A stretch of DNA of 11,015 nt from an uncultured Verrucomicrobiota bacterium (GCA_937871685.1 CALMOL010000246.1:1-11015), one strand, 5' to 3'; counted from the first letter of the stretch, positions 1 through 8,043 are shown. Numbers and translations: made by a program. Notes: generated from the sequence alone by a model not told the origin.

Positions 1-392
1 GGCTTCTGTTCGGCCTGCGGCTTTTCCTGCGGAGCCGCCGCGGTCTCGACCTTCACATTGGAGGCGACGGGCTTCTTGGCCTTGAGGCGATCCACCTCCA
101 ACTGCATCGCGCGGTCGATGGGCAAGCGGACCAGGCCTTTGTCCTTGTTCACCCAGCCCACGCCCGCGGTGGCCTTGCCGGCGGCGTCGTCCAGTTCCTT
201 CTTGATCTTGTAGCGCTCCCCGTCGCGCTCGGCGTCGGCGTCTTGGAAGCGCGCGGCGGAGCGGCCGAGGATGGCGTTACCGATGAAGTAGAAGAGCCCG
301 ATGAGCGCGAAGCCCAGCACGAAGGCCCAAAAGCGCGACGGCGGCCGGGGAGCCCGGAGCGGCGTGTGGGCGGAATGTTGGATCTCAACCAT
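1..392 (-). CDS. Partial single-helix membrane protein of unknown function, last visible gene of the ACIII operon
   Basis: The reading frame opens with ATG at 392-390 and stays open to the left edge, giving the first 130 residues. Residues 21-42 (FWAFVLGFALIGLFYFIGNA and following) form one membrane helix after a short basic N-terminus. A charged, probably extracytoplasmic stretch follows, with the motif GWVNKDKGLVRLPIDRAM at about residues 79-96, and then an Ala/Pro/Lys/Glu-rich tail where the visible part ends. From memory, a W-V-x-K-x-x-G-x-V-R-x-P-I-x-x-A-M signature recurs in small membrane-anchored proteins encoded beside SCO/cytochrome oxidase genes, but I cannot name a family. It starts 32 bases after the actF stop, so it is probably co-transcribed and connected with ACIII or the downstream oxidase. 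It holds the position that ActG has in Rhodothermus marinus, but homology to ActG is unproven. A longer protein with a C-terminal domain is possible because the end is missing. Confidence 0.75.
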   Translation of the reverse strand, partial: MVEIQHSAHTPLRAPRPPSRFWAFVLGFALIGLFYFIGNAILGRSAARFQDADAERDGERYKIKKELDDAAGKATAGVGWVNKDKGLVRLPIDRAMQLEVDRLKAKKPVASNVKVETAAAPQEKPQAEQK

Positions 393-424
393 GGTCGGCG
401 GATGGAAGGGGGCGGCGGCGCGGC

Positions 425-1648
425 TCAGTTCTTGAGGGCGAGGGAGTTCGCGAGGCGCGGGTCGCGCAGCGGGTAAAGGTTGCCCTTCGCCAGGTTCTTG
501 AGGAAGAAGAACGCGAGGGTCGAGCCGATGAGCACCACGCTGGCGAGATCGAGCAGGTTGAAGCTCACGCCGGCCCAATGGAGGCCGGGCAGCACGATGA
601 TGTAATGGTCCAGCGCGTGGATGCAGAGCACGTAGATGCAGATGAAGCGCATGTAGTTCGGGTTGCGCTTCAACTGCTGCCAGAGCAGCAGCACGAAGGG
701 GATGAAGAAGTGCCCCACCACGAGCGCCGTGCTCAGGATGTTCCAGCCCTCGGCGTTGCGCCGGATGAAGTAGGAGGTCTCCTCCGGGATGTTGGCATAC
801 CAGATGAGGAAGTATTGCCCGAAGCCGATGTAGGCCCAGAACACCGTGAAGGCCAGGATCAGCTTGCCCATGATGTGGTAGTGCTCCTCGTTCACCACGC
901 CCTGGAGGTAGCCGTGGCTCTTCAGCGTGATAGTGATGAGCAGCAGGGCGGCCATCCCGGACCACGCGGAGCCGGCGAAGATATACACGCCCCACATCGT
1001 GGAGGACCAGGTGTGGTCGAGCGACTTCAGCCAGTCGATCGCGCCGAAGGTCAGGCCGATGGCGAAGATCGGCAGGCCGGCGAAGGCCCACTTGCGCGAG
1101 GAAATCGTGGGGCGCGGGTCGCCGTCAATGTCCTGCACCTGGGAGTTCTTGCGCAATTTCCACGCGATGAGGGCGAGCAACGGGAAGATGATGAAGAAGC
1201 GGATGGTCCAGAACGGCCGGTTCATCATGGCGCGCTTGCCGTCGAGCAGCACGTCCTTGCCGGGCCCGATGTCCATCCACGCATAGACCTCGGGCGCGAA
1301 GATGAGGAGCGGGATGAAGAACACCCACACGTAGCGCAGGGACTGCGCGCCGGCCTCGATGATGCGGCGCACCACCACGGACCACTCGGCGTCCGTGGCG
1401 TAGTGGACGATGTTCCAGAAAAGGAAGCCGGCGGAAACGGTGAAGCAGAACGAGAACCCGAAGAGCAGCGAGAAGAGCACCTGCTTCAAGGGCCAGATGA
1501 AGATGCCGGCGATGAAGGCCACGGCCGAGAGCGCGGCGGCCACCATGAGGCCGAAGAACACGGGCCCGAGGTTCGAGGTCTGGAATGACTCCAGCCGGGG
1601 ATTGCGCGCGGAAACGGTCGGGGCGTGCGGGGTGGCGACGGCGCTCAT
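425..1648 (-). CDS. actF: Alternative complex III membrane subunit ActF (NrfD-like)
   Basis: This is the second polytopic NrfD-fold subunit of ACIII, in the cytoplasmic membrane beside ActC. The 407 residues contain about ten hydrophobic segments, near 28-50, 56-80, 103-120, 148-165, 188-205, 217-240, 258-285, 303-324, 335-355 and 366-383. Conserved-looking blocks include DWLKSLDHTWSSTMWG at 205-220, EEHYHIMGKL at 254-263 and QYFLIWYANIPEET at 278-291, which I recognise as ActF-type. Structures of this family place no cofactor in ActF. It has been proposed to take part in proton translocation together with ActC, a family-level statement not shown here. The ATG at 1648-1646 follows a 61-base gap after actE that holds four heptamer repeats, and there is no Shine-Dalgarno site. 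The length is normal for the family and nothing is broken. Confidence 0.95.
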   Translation of the reverse strand: MSAVATPHAPTVSARNPRLESFQTSNLGPVFFGLMVAAALSAVAFIAGIFIWPLKQVLFSLLFGFSFCFTVSAGFLFWNIVHYATDAEWSVVVRRIIEAGAQSLRYVWVFFIPLLIFAPEVYAWMDIGPGKDVLLDGKRAMMNRPFWTIRFFIIFPLLALIAWKLRKNSQVQDIDGDPRPTISSRKWAFAGLPIFAIGLTFGAIDWLKSLDHTWSSTMWGVYIFAGSAWSGMAALLLITITLKSHGYLQGVVNEEHYHIMGKLILAFTVFWAYIGFGQYFLIWYANIPEETSYFIRRNAEGWNILSTALVVGHFFIPFVLLLWQQLKRNPNYMRFICIYVLCIHALDHYIIVLPGLHWAGVSFNLLDLASVVLIGSTLAFFFLKNLAKGNLYPLRDPRLANSLALKN

Positions 1649-1660
1649 GTGAAGAATTTC

Positions 1661-1688
1661 CGATTGGCGATTGGCGATTGCCGATTGA
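1661..1688. repeat. Four tandem heptamers CGATTGN between actE and actF
   Basis: Plus-strand units are CGATTGG (1661-1667), CGATTGG (1668-1674), CGATTGC (1675-1681) and CGATTGA (1682-1688). On the coding strand they read as CAATCG-type units ending 12 bases before the actF start codon. The array lies entirely in the 61-base actE-actF gap. It is either an interspersed repeat or a local duplication. It could influence translation of actF, but nothing in the sequence proves a role. Confidence 0.85.
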
Positions 1689-1709
1689 AGGAAAGCGGAG
1701 CCGGGAAGG

Positions 1710-2411
1710 CTATTGCGTGGGCAGGGTGGCGCGCTGCTCGGGCGTGAGGTCGGCGACGGCGCCGCGCTGGGCCTTTTGGAGGGCGCGCACGTAGGCGACG
1801 ATGGCCCAGCGGTCGGTCACGGACAGGTTCGCGCCGTAGCCATACATCGTGTTCTTGCCGTGGGTGATCGTGTTGTAGAGCTCGCCGTCGGGCTGCCCGA
1901 CGATGCGCTCGTCGTGGTAGTTGGCGATGCCGTTCCAGCCGTATTTGGAGGTCACGCCGTTGCCGTGGCCGGTGACGCCGTGGCAGACGGCGCAATAGAT
2001 CGTGAACTTGTCGCGGCCGAGTTCCATGAGCTTCGCGTTGACCTCGACCGGGATGCCGTCGCCCCAGTTGTCGCCCATCTTGCCGGTGGCGAGGTAGGAG
2101 GGATCATTGCCGAAGGAAAGGCCGGGATGCGAGGAACGGGCGGCACCGGGATTCTCGGCGCCGGCGATGCGGGCCAGGCCGGGCCCCGCGGCGGGGAAGT
2201 CGTAGCCCATCGGCACGGTGCCGGCGATTGGCAGGCGCGGCCCGACGCCGTCGGCGAAGAAGCGCGAGGGCGACTGGGCCTTCACCTTGGGCTGGTGGTC
2301 CATGTCGGGAAAGATCTCGAAGGGCCGGTTCGGCGAGCGCTTGCCCTGCGGGCCGGCGATGAGCACCACGCCCACCACGGCGGCGAAGAAGAAAAGAAGG
2401 AAGTAGCGCAT
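1710..2411 (-). CDS. actE: Alternative complex III monoheme cytochrome c subunit ActE
   Basis: This periplasmic, membrane-anchored monoheme cytochrome c is the likely electron exit subunit of ACIII toward a soluble carrier or the oxidase. Of its 233 residues, 2-20 (RYFLLFFFAAVVGVVLIAG) form an uncleaved-looking anchor. The FEIFPDMDHQPKVKAQ block at 31-46 and the GTVPMGY turn at 64-70 are typical of ActE. The single heme-binding motif CAVCH is at 140-144, and Met189 (in KNTMYGYG) is the best candidate for the distal axial ligand. The C-terminal helix RWAIVAYVRALQ at 201-212 is the usual cytochrome c closing helix. The start is ATG 2411-2409, 36 bases after actD, without a Shine-Dalgarno site. 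The stop is TAG. The position between actD and actF is canonical. Confidence 0.95.
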   Translation of the reverse strand: MRYFLLFFFAAVVGVVLIAGPQGKRSPNRPFEIFPDMDHQPKVKAQSPSRFFADGVGPRLPIAGTVPMGYDFPAAGPGLARIAGAENPGAARSSHPGLSFGNDPSYLATGKMGDNWGDGIPVEVNAKLMELGRDKFTIYCAVCHGVTGHGNGVTSKYGWNGIANYHDERIVGQPDGELYNTITHGKNTMYGYGANLSVTDRWAIVAYVRALQKAQRGAVADLTPEQRATLPTQ

Positions 2412-2447
2412 GGCGTCAGCGGCGGGATCGACCGGAAAGGAAAGGAG

Positions 2448-3041
2448 TCACTCGTAGATGAGCGTGATGTTCTTGCCGCCGACCTTCTGGAGCAGCTCGG
2501 CGGTGCGGGTCTCCTGGAACTTTGGATCATCGGCCTCGATGGCGAGCACGAATAGGTCGTCGGTGACGCGCGCGAAGCGGTCCCAGTTGAAGAGCGGGTG
2601 GTTCCAGCGCGGCAGGCGGTTGAGCGCGAGCATCCCGAACACGCTGCCGAAGGCGCAGCACAGAATCGTCAGCTCGAAGATCACCGGGAAGAACGCCGGG
2701 ATGGTGAAGAGGTTCACCGGCTTGCCGTGGACGACGAGCGGATACTCGATGATCGAGGGATACGTCTCCAGCACGAAGCCGATGGTGGTGCCGGTGAGCG
2801 CCGCGCACAGGGCGATGAGCGACACGCGCGAGCGCCCCAGGCCCATCGCGTCGTCCATGCCGTGGATCGGGAACGGGGAATGCACGTCCCAGCGCTTGAA
2901 GCCGGCGTCACGGACCTGCTCGGCGGCGTGGTAGATGTCGGCCGTGGAGGAAAACTCGGCCGCGATGCCATACACGCGCGGCGTCTCGCGCGAGGTGTGC
3001 AGCTCGGGAGTCGCGCTGGGGGAAAGGACGGAGGCGCTCAT
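2448..3041 (-). CDS. actD: Alternative complex III subunit ActD (DUF3341)
   Basis: ActD is a small structural subunit of ACIII with two membrane helices and a soluble N-terminal domain. Of its 197 residues, 22-66 match the DUF3341 start (RVYGIAAEF; then GFKRWDVHSPFPIHGMDDAMGL, with the W-D-x-H-x-P-x-P-x-H-G signature at about 51-61). Helices lie at about 74-93 and 113-141, and a hydrophilic tail ends in KNITLIYE. It carries no cofactor motif. In solved ACIII structures ActD packs against the membrane pair, and its role is mainly structural. It begins 19 bases after the actC stop and ends 36 bases before actE, fitting one transcript. The ATG at 3041-3039 is preceded by a pyrimidine-rich stretch rather than a Shine-Dalgarno site. 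Confidence 0.93.
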   Translation of the reverse strand: MSASVLSPSATPELHTSRETPRVYGIAAEFSSTADIYHAAEQVRDAGFKRWDVHSPFPIHGMDDAMGLGRSRVSLIALCAALTGTTIGFVLETYPSIIEYPLVVHGKPVNLFTIPAFFPVIFELTILCCAFGSVFGMLALNRLPRWNHPLFNWDRFARVTDDLFVLAIEADDPKFQETRTAELLQKVGGKNITLIYE

Positions 3042-3060
3042 AGTTGGCGGGGCAGGAAGC

Positions 3061-4587
3061 TTAGTGCGCGGCCTTCAGCGTCGGCGAGGGGTTGGTCGGC
3101 TCGGGCTGGGCATCGTGCTCGGCGTGGTCGCCGTGGCCGTAGTGCGGGTCGGCCTCGGGCAGCACGCCCTTGACCTCGGAGATGGCGATCACCGGCGCCA
3201 CGCGGCAGAACAGGAGGAAGAGCGCCAGGAACAGGCCGTGCGTGCCGGCGAAGGTCCAGATGTCCACCCACGACGGGTAGAACATGCCCCACGAGCCGGG
3301 GAGGAAGTCACGATGGAGCGAGGTGCAGATGATGACGAAGCGCTCGAACCACATGCCCGCGTTCACGAACATCGACACGGTGAACACCACCCACAGGTTG
3401 GAGCGCATCTTGCGCGACCAGAAGACCTGCGGCGAGATCACGTTGCACGACATCATCGCCCAGTAAGCCCACCAGTAGGGCGCGGGCGGCACGCCGAAGA
3501 GCGGGCCGAAGATGAACGGATCCGCCACGCGGTTGCGCAGGAAGACCCACTTCTCGTAGGGGTTCTGCGAATACCACGCGATGAAGAACTCCATGATGTA
3601 GGCGTAGCCGACGATGGAGCCCGTCAGGATGATGATCTTGGCCATCACGTCGATGTGCCGCATCGTGATGAGATCCTGCAGGCCGTAGAGGTAGCGCGCC
3701 GGCAGCATCAGCGTGAGCACCATCGCGAACCCGCCGAAGATGGCGCCCGCCACGAAGTAAGGCGGGAAGATCGTGGTGTGCCAGCCGGGGATCACCGACG
3801 TGGCGAAGTCGAACGACACGATGGTGTGCACCGAGAGCACCAGCGGCGTGGAGATGCCGGCCAGGATCAGGTAGGCCATCTCGTAGTTGCGCCAATGGCG
3901 GTTCGCGCCGCGCCAGCCGAGCGAGAGCAAGCCGTAGAGGAAGCGCCGCACCTTGGTGGTGGCGCGGTCGCGCACCGAGGCGAGGTCGGGGATCAGGCCG
4001 ACATACCAGAAAAGCAGCGACACCGTGAAGTAGGTCGAGACCGCGAACACGTCCCACAGCAGCGGCGAGCGGAAGTTCTGCCAGATGGCGTTCGAGTTCG
4101 GCACCGGCGCGAGGAACCACGCCATCCACACGCGCCCGACGTGCAGCGCCGGGAACAGGCCGGCGCAGATCACCGCGAAGATCGTCATCGCCTCCGACGC
4201 CCGGTTGATCGAGGTGCGCCACTTCTGCCGCGTGAGGAACAAGATGGCCGAGATCAGCGTGCCGGCGTGGCCGATGCCGATCCAGAACACGAAGTTGGTG
4301 ATGTCCCACGCCCAGGCGACCGGCATGTTCGAGCCCCACACGCCGACGCCGGTGAGGATCAGGTAGCCGAAGCCGATCGGCACCATGATGGCCAGCAGCG
4401 CCGCGGGGATGAACGCCCTCCACCACCACGCCGGGGTCTTCTCCTCGACGATGGTGCAGATCTTTTCGGTGATCCAATGGTAGTCGTGCCCATGGAGCAC
4501 AAGCGGCTTCTTGGCCACCTGCTCGACGAGGGCGGGATCAAACTGCGGCGCGGCGGCCGGCGAAGGAGAAAGCGCGGTTTCGGCCAT
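3061..4587 (-). CDS. actC: Alternative complex III quinol-binding membrane subunit ActC (NrfD/PsrC family)
   Basis: ActC is the NrfD-like integral membrane subunit where menaquinol or ubiquinol is thought to be oxidised and electrons passed to the ActB Fe-S chain. Its 508 residues contain about ten membrane segments, near 59-80, 98-118, 133-153, 180-200, 236-256, 275-297, 316-338, 370-390, 398-420 and 443-466. His149 (FPALHVGRVW) and Asp179 (SPLLWDVFAV) are 30 residues apart, the same spacing as the His/Asp pair I recall at the R. marinus ActC quinol pocket (His139/Asp169). Other family blocks are WAWDITNFVFWIGIGHAGT at 92-110 and NAGMWFERFVII at 409-420. The C-terminal tail (about 480-508) is hydrophilic and rich in His, Asp and Glu. 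The start is ATG 4587-4585. The 194-base gap upstream to actB is unusual for this operon and holds an inverted-repeat element. Confidence 0.96.
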   Translation of the reverse strand: MAETALSPSPAAAPQFDPALVEQVAKKPLVLHGHDYHWITEKICTIVEEKTPAWWWRAFIPAALLAIMVPIGFGYLILTGVGVWGSNMPVAWAWDITNFVFWIGIGHAGTLISAILFLTRQKWRTSINRASEAMTIFAVICAGLFPALHVGRVWMAWFLAPVPNSNAIWQNFRSPLLWDVFAVSTYFTVSLLFWYVGLIPDLASVRDRATTKVRRFLYGLLSLGWRGANRHWRNYEMAYLILAGISTPLVLSVHTIVSFDFATSVIPGWHTTIFPPYFVAGAIFGGFAMVLTLMLPARYLYGLQDLITMRHIDVMAKIIILTGSIVGYAYIMEFFIAWYSQNPYEKWVFLRNRVADPFIFGPLFGVPPAPYWWAYWAMMSCNVISPQVFWSRKMRSNLWVVFTVSMFVNAGMWFERFVIICTSLHRDFLPGSWGMFYPSWVDIWTFAGTHGLFLALFLLFCRVAPVIAISEVKGVLPEADPHYGHGDHAEHDAQPEPTNPSPTLKAAH

Positions 4588-4617
4588 AGAAAATCAGTGC
4601 GGGGCGGGAAAGTTTTT

Positions 4618-4770
4618 CACCACAGAGGACACGGAGATCACAGAGGACTATGAGGTGGAAGAAGGGGAGGCTTTTGAGCGGGCAACAGCGGATGAGCGAA
4701 CGGAGCACGGAGAAGTTTTTGAAAAATCCGATCTCTTCGGTTCTCTGTGCGCTCGGTGTCCGCGGTGGTT
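4618..4770. repeat. Inverted-repeat element with 9-base-period arms, inside the act operon
   Basis: The left arm is 4618-4648 and the right arm 4740-4770. The left arm matches the reverse complement of the right arm at 24 of 31 positions. The left arm is built from 9-base units: CACAGAGGA, CACGGAGAT, CACAGAGGA (4621-4647). The 91-base spacer contains no convincing gene. The element fills most of the actB-actC gap, ending 11 bases before the actB stop codon on the plus-strand scale. In the act mRNA it could form a long imperfect stem that affects RNA processing or actC translation. It resembles the palindromic CACAGAG-type interspersed repeats I remember from Verrucomicrobiota and some Deltaproteobacteria. 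That is recollection, not a search. Confidence 0.8.
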
Positions 4771-4781
4771 AAATTTCAGAC

Positions 4782-7700
4782 TCAGTGGGAACCGGCCGCG
4801 GAGGGAGCTTGGCCCGGCTTCTTGGGGTCGCCGTGGCTCGGATCGTCGTGATCGTGCGAGTCCTTCAGCGTGCTCATGCCGACGTTCTCGGCGCCGGGCA
4901 TCTTGGGGTTGGGATTGCGCACGCGGGCGAGGTAGGACAGGCGCGGCTTGATGTTCAGATACTCGAGCAGCCGGTAGTCGCGGTCGGTCTTCTTGAGCTT
5001 CGACACGCGGCTCTCCGGGTCGGCGATGTCGCCGAAGGTGATGCACTCGGTGGGGCACACTTGCTGGCAGGCGGTCTTGAAGGAATCGCGCGGCACGCGG
5101 GTGTCGTTCGAGTCCCGGGCCACGCGGAGCTGGGCGATCTTGGCTTCCTCGATGCGCTGCACGCAGAAGGTGCACTTCTCCATCACGCCGCGCATGCGGA
5201 CGGTGACGTTCGGGTTCTTCGAGAGCTTGAGCGTCTCGTCCATGCCCTTCTTGGCGAAGGGGCCCCAGTAGAGCTGGTCGAGAGGGCGCTGGTTGTAGTC
5301 GAAATAATTGAAGCGCCGGACCTTGTAGGGGCAGTTGTTCGCGCAGTAGCGGGTGCCGATGCAGCGGTTGTAGGCCATCGCGTTGAGGCCGTCCTCGGTG
5401 TGAATGGTCGCGTTGACCGGGCACACCGTCTCGCAGGGCGCGCTCTCGCAGTGGTGGCAGGTCACCGGCTGCTGGAGCATCTGCGGCTCCTGGTCGGCGT
5501 CGCTCACCGTGGAGTAGTAGCGGTCGATGCGCAGCCAGTGCATGAACCGGCCGCGGCGCACCTGGTCCTTGCCGACGATCGGGATGTTGTTCTCGCTCAT
5601 GCACGCGACCACGCAGGCCGAGCAGCCGGTGCAGGTGTTGAGGTCGATGACCATGCCCCACTGCTGCGGCGCGGTGTAGGCGGGGTTCGTGTAGATGTCG
5701 GCCGCCGGCGGGATGTGGCCGTCCATCCAGAATTTCTGCACGAAGCTCTTGCCGTGGTCGTCGAAGCCCTGCTTCTCGCGGTAGGTGGCGAGCGGCATCT
5801 CGCGCACCGTGGCGCGGCCCTCCATCGTCTGCCAGATGGCCGACTGCGTGAAGGCGAAGACGTAGCGCTCGGCGAGCACCGACACCTTCGCGCCGCTGGC
5901 GTAATACGGCGCCGCGGCGGTGCGCAGCGGGTAGGCGTTGAAGCCGGCCTTCGCGCCGACGCGGCCGGTGCGCGAGCGGCCGTAGCCGAGGGCCAGCGCG
6001 ATCACGTTGTCGGCCATGCCCGGCGCGATGAGGGCGGCGGCGCGCACCTTGCGGTCGCCGACCGCAATCTCGAGCATGGGGCCGTCGTAGCCGTTGTTCA
6101 CCATGTCGTTGGTGATCTTCAGGCGCTTCGCGGTGGTCGGGGAAATCAGCGCAGCGTTGTCCCAGGTCAATTTGGTGACCGGGTCGGGCATCTCCTGGAG
6201 CCAGCCGTTGTTGGCGTAGCGGCCGTCCCACGTCGAGTAGTCGGCCGGCAGGACCACTTCCATCTGGAGGTCGTCGGGCGCAGGCTGCGCCTTGAATCCG
6301 GTGCGGATCGCCTCGGTGACGTTGCCCGCGGTGAAGGCGGCCGCGCCAGCCGCCGGAGCGGAGCCGGCCAGGAAACCATCGCGCAGAAACGCGCTCCAGG
6401 CCGTCGTCTCGTCGCCCGCGCCGGCCGCGATCGTGCGGAAGGTGGCGCGCACCAACTCGGGGCCATCGACCTTCTCGGCGCCGCCGAGGTAGGCGAGCAT
6501 CTCCAGGTCGGACACGCCGTTGAAAAGCGGCAAAACCATCGGCTGCACCGCCACGTAGGAGCCGTCCTCGGCACGGTCATCGCCCCACGATTCCAGGTAA
6601 TGGGCGAGCGGCACGAACCACGTCGTCTTGTCGGCCGACTCGTCCTCGTGCGCGCCGAAGCGAACGCGGTTCGGCACCTTGGCGACGGCCTCGGCCCAGC
6701 GCAGGTCGGCGGGCGCGTCGTAGGCGGGATTGCCCCCGTGGACGACCACCGTCTTGATCGCGCCGGACTGAAGGCGGCTCACGAACTCGGCGAACGGGAT
6801 CCCGCCGCGCGTGGCCACCGGCGCGGCCGAAACGGGGCCGCCGAGCGCCGTCGAAATGGCGAAGGCCAGCGCCTGCACCCAGGCCGGCTGGCGCGGGCCG
6901 GCGACCACGAGGGCACGGCCGCGCTGCGCGGAAAGGTCCGCGGCGCACTCCGCGATCCACTTGGCGTGCTTCTCCATCTTCGCGACCTCGCCCGCGGCGT
7001 TGGGCGCGGAGGAGACCGCGGCGCGGAGGACGCCGTCGTTCGAGGAGCCGACGATGGCCTGGGCCAGCGCGAGGGCGAAGGCGCCGACCTGCGAGGCCGG
7101 CAGGCGCAGGCGATGCTCGGCCATGCCGCCGGTCATCGTGAAGCGAGGCTCCACGACGTAGAGGCGGTTCATGTTGTCGGCCGCCTTCTCGATGTTGCGC
7201 TTCGCGTGGAAGCCGATCGAGGCCGACGCGCCGCCCTCGGCGATGTGGAGGAAGTCGCTGTCGAGCGCCAGGATCACGTCGGCCTGCTCGAAGCGCGGGA
7301 TCACGCGGAAGGCCGCGCCGGAATCGGCCAGCGGCTCGTATTCGCACCACGTCATCCGCGGGAACTGCCGGAGCAAGTCCTGCCGCAGGCGCTCCCGGGT
7401 GGGCGATCCGCTCTCGGGGGCGAGGTAGGCGAAGGACGCGCCGCCGTCCGCCGCCAGGAGCGCGCGCTGCTCCTTCACCCACGCGAGGAACTTCGGCAGG
7501 TCGCTCGGCCCATCGCCGCGCCGGAAGCCGCGGGCGCGATCCGGATCATAGAGGTCGAGGAGCGAGGCCTGCGAGAAGGTGTCCGAGCCGCCCTTGGAGG
7601 AGGGATGAAGCGGGTTGCCTTCCAGCTTGGTGGGCCGGCCGTCGGTGGTGATGGCGATGAGCGGCATCGCCCCGCCGCGCCGCGGCATGGAGGTGGCGTA

Positions 7701-7997
7701 GAGAAGCTGCTCGCCGGGAATCACCCATTCCACGGCCTTCGTGTAGGGAATGAGGTGCGCCTCCGGGCGGCGGCAGCCGGCGGTGCCCAGGCCGGCGAGG
7801 GCGAGCGAGGCGCCCATGAGCTGCATGAAGGAACGGCGCGACAGCTCGTCGCCTTCCATCTGGTTCGCGCCCTGCGGGAACTCGCGGCCGAGGAACTCTT
7901 GGAACTCGGGCGTGTTCTGCTGCTCCTCCAGCGAGCGCCAATAGCGGCGGCCGGTCGGGGAAGGAGCCTCGGGGGGATGCTGGAAAACGCGCTTCAT
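4782..7997 (-). CDS. actB: Alternative complex III subunit ActB (molybdopterin oxidoreductase-like and Fe-S domain fusion)
   Basis: ActB is the large extracytoplasmic subunit that conducts electrons from ActC to the hemes. Of its 1071 residues, 1-50 contain the family start (VFQHPPE, RRYWRSLEE). Residues 53-75 form a Tat-type signal (SRRSFMQLMGASLALAGLGTAGC), with Cys75 at a lipobox-like site. About 80-720 is the molybdopterin-oxidoreductase-like domain, which in this family binds no Mo cofactor, and I see no N-terminal Fe-S cysteine set. About 780-1000 is a ferredoxin-like domain with four motifs: Cys789/792/795/799, Cys847/850/855/859, Cys879/885/889 and Cys942/945/977/981. The third motif reads CIGTRYC, with Thr882 where a four-cysteine motif has Cys. 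That gives 15 ligands, which suits three [4Fe-4S] clusters and one [3Fe-4S], as reported for R. marinus. Cys985 is extra and probably not a ligand. The tail from about 1045 is rich in His and Asp. The gene starts 46 bases after the actA stop, without a Shine-Dalgarno site. Confidence 0.97.
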   Translation of the reverse strand: MKRVFQHPPEAPSPTGRRYWRSLEEQQNTPEFQEFLGREFPQGANQMEGDELSRRSFMQLMGASLALAGLGTAGCRRPEAHLIPYTKAVEWVIPGEQLLYATSMPRRGGAMPLIAITTDGRPTKLEGNPLHPSSKGGSDTFSQASLLDLYDPDRARGFRRGDGPSDLPKFLAWVKEQRALLAADGGASFAYLAPESGSPTRERLRQDLLRQFPRMTWCEYEPLADSGAAFRVIPRFEQADVILALDSDFLHIAEGGASASIGFHAKRNIEKAADNMNRLYVVEPRFTMTGGMAEHRLRLPASQVGAFALALAQAIVGSSNDGVLRAAVSSAPNAAGEVAKMEKHAKWIAECAADLSAQRGRALVVAGPRQPAWVQALAFAISTALGGPVSAAPVATRGGIPFAEFVSRLQSGAIKTVVVHGGNPAYDAPADLRWAEAVAKVPNRVRFGAHEDESADKTTWFVPLAHYLESWGDDRAEDGSYVAVQPMVLPLFNGVSDLEMLAYLGGAEKVDGPELVRATFRTIAAGAGDETTAWSAFLRDGFLAGSAPAAGAAAFTAGNVTEAIRTGFKAQPAPDDLQMEVVLPADYSTWDGRYANNGWLQEMPDPVTKLTWDNAALISPTTAKRLKITNDMVNNGYDGPMLEIAVGDRKVRAAALIAPGMADNVIALALGYGRSRTGRVGAKAGFNAYPLRTAAAPYYASGAKVSVLAERYVFAFTQSAIWQTMEGRATVREMPLATYREKQGFDDHGKSFVQKFWMDGHIPPAADIYTNPAYTAPQQWGMVIDLNTCTGCSACVVACMSENNIPIVGKDQVRRGRFMHWLRIDRYYSTVSDADQEPQMLQQPVTCHHCESAPCETVCPVNATIHTEDGLNAMAYNRCIGTRYCANNCPYKVRRFNYFDYNQRPLDQLYWGPFAKKGMDETLKLSKNPNVTVRMRGVMEKCTFCVQRIEEAKIAQLRVARDSNDTRVPRDSFKTACQQVCPTECITFGDIADPESRVSKLKKTDRDYRLLEYLNIKPRLSYLARVRNPNPKMPGAENVGMSTLKDSHDHDDPSHGDPKKPGQAPSAAGSH

Positions 7998-8043
7998 GTG
8001 GTTGCAGCGGTCGAAAGGTCGAAGAAAAGGGCGGCCGAGAAGG

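Noticed and set aside
1..392. Naming the partial gene actG
   Set aside because: Position alone supports it. I cannot recall a sequence match to R. marinus ActG and the C-terminus is missing.
578..1588. Plus-strand open frame of 336 codons opposite actF
   Set aside because: It has the same antisense composition and lies over a well-supported ActF gene.
1661..1688. CRISPR-like repeats
   Set aside because: The units are 7 bases long and contiguous, without spacers. This is a simple tandem array.
2935..4653. Plus-strand open frame of 572 codons opposite actC and part of actD
   Set aside because: The product is dominated by Arg, His, Asp and Glu repeats with no motif or plausible fold. It is an antisense shadow of the actC reading frame.
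4649..4739. Small ORF in the spacer of the actB-actC element
   Set aside because: Short readings exist, but without a ribosome site, domain or recognisable composition. The plus-strand reading runs against the operon.
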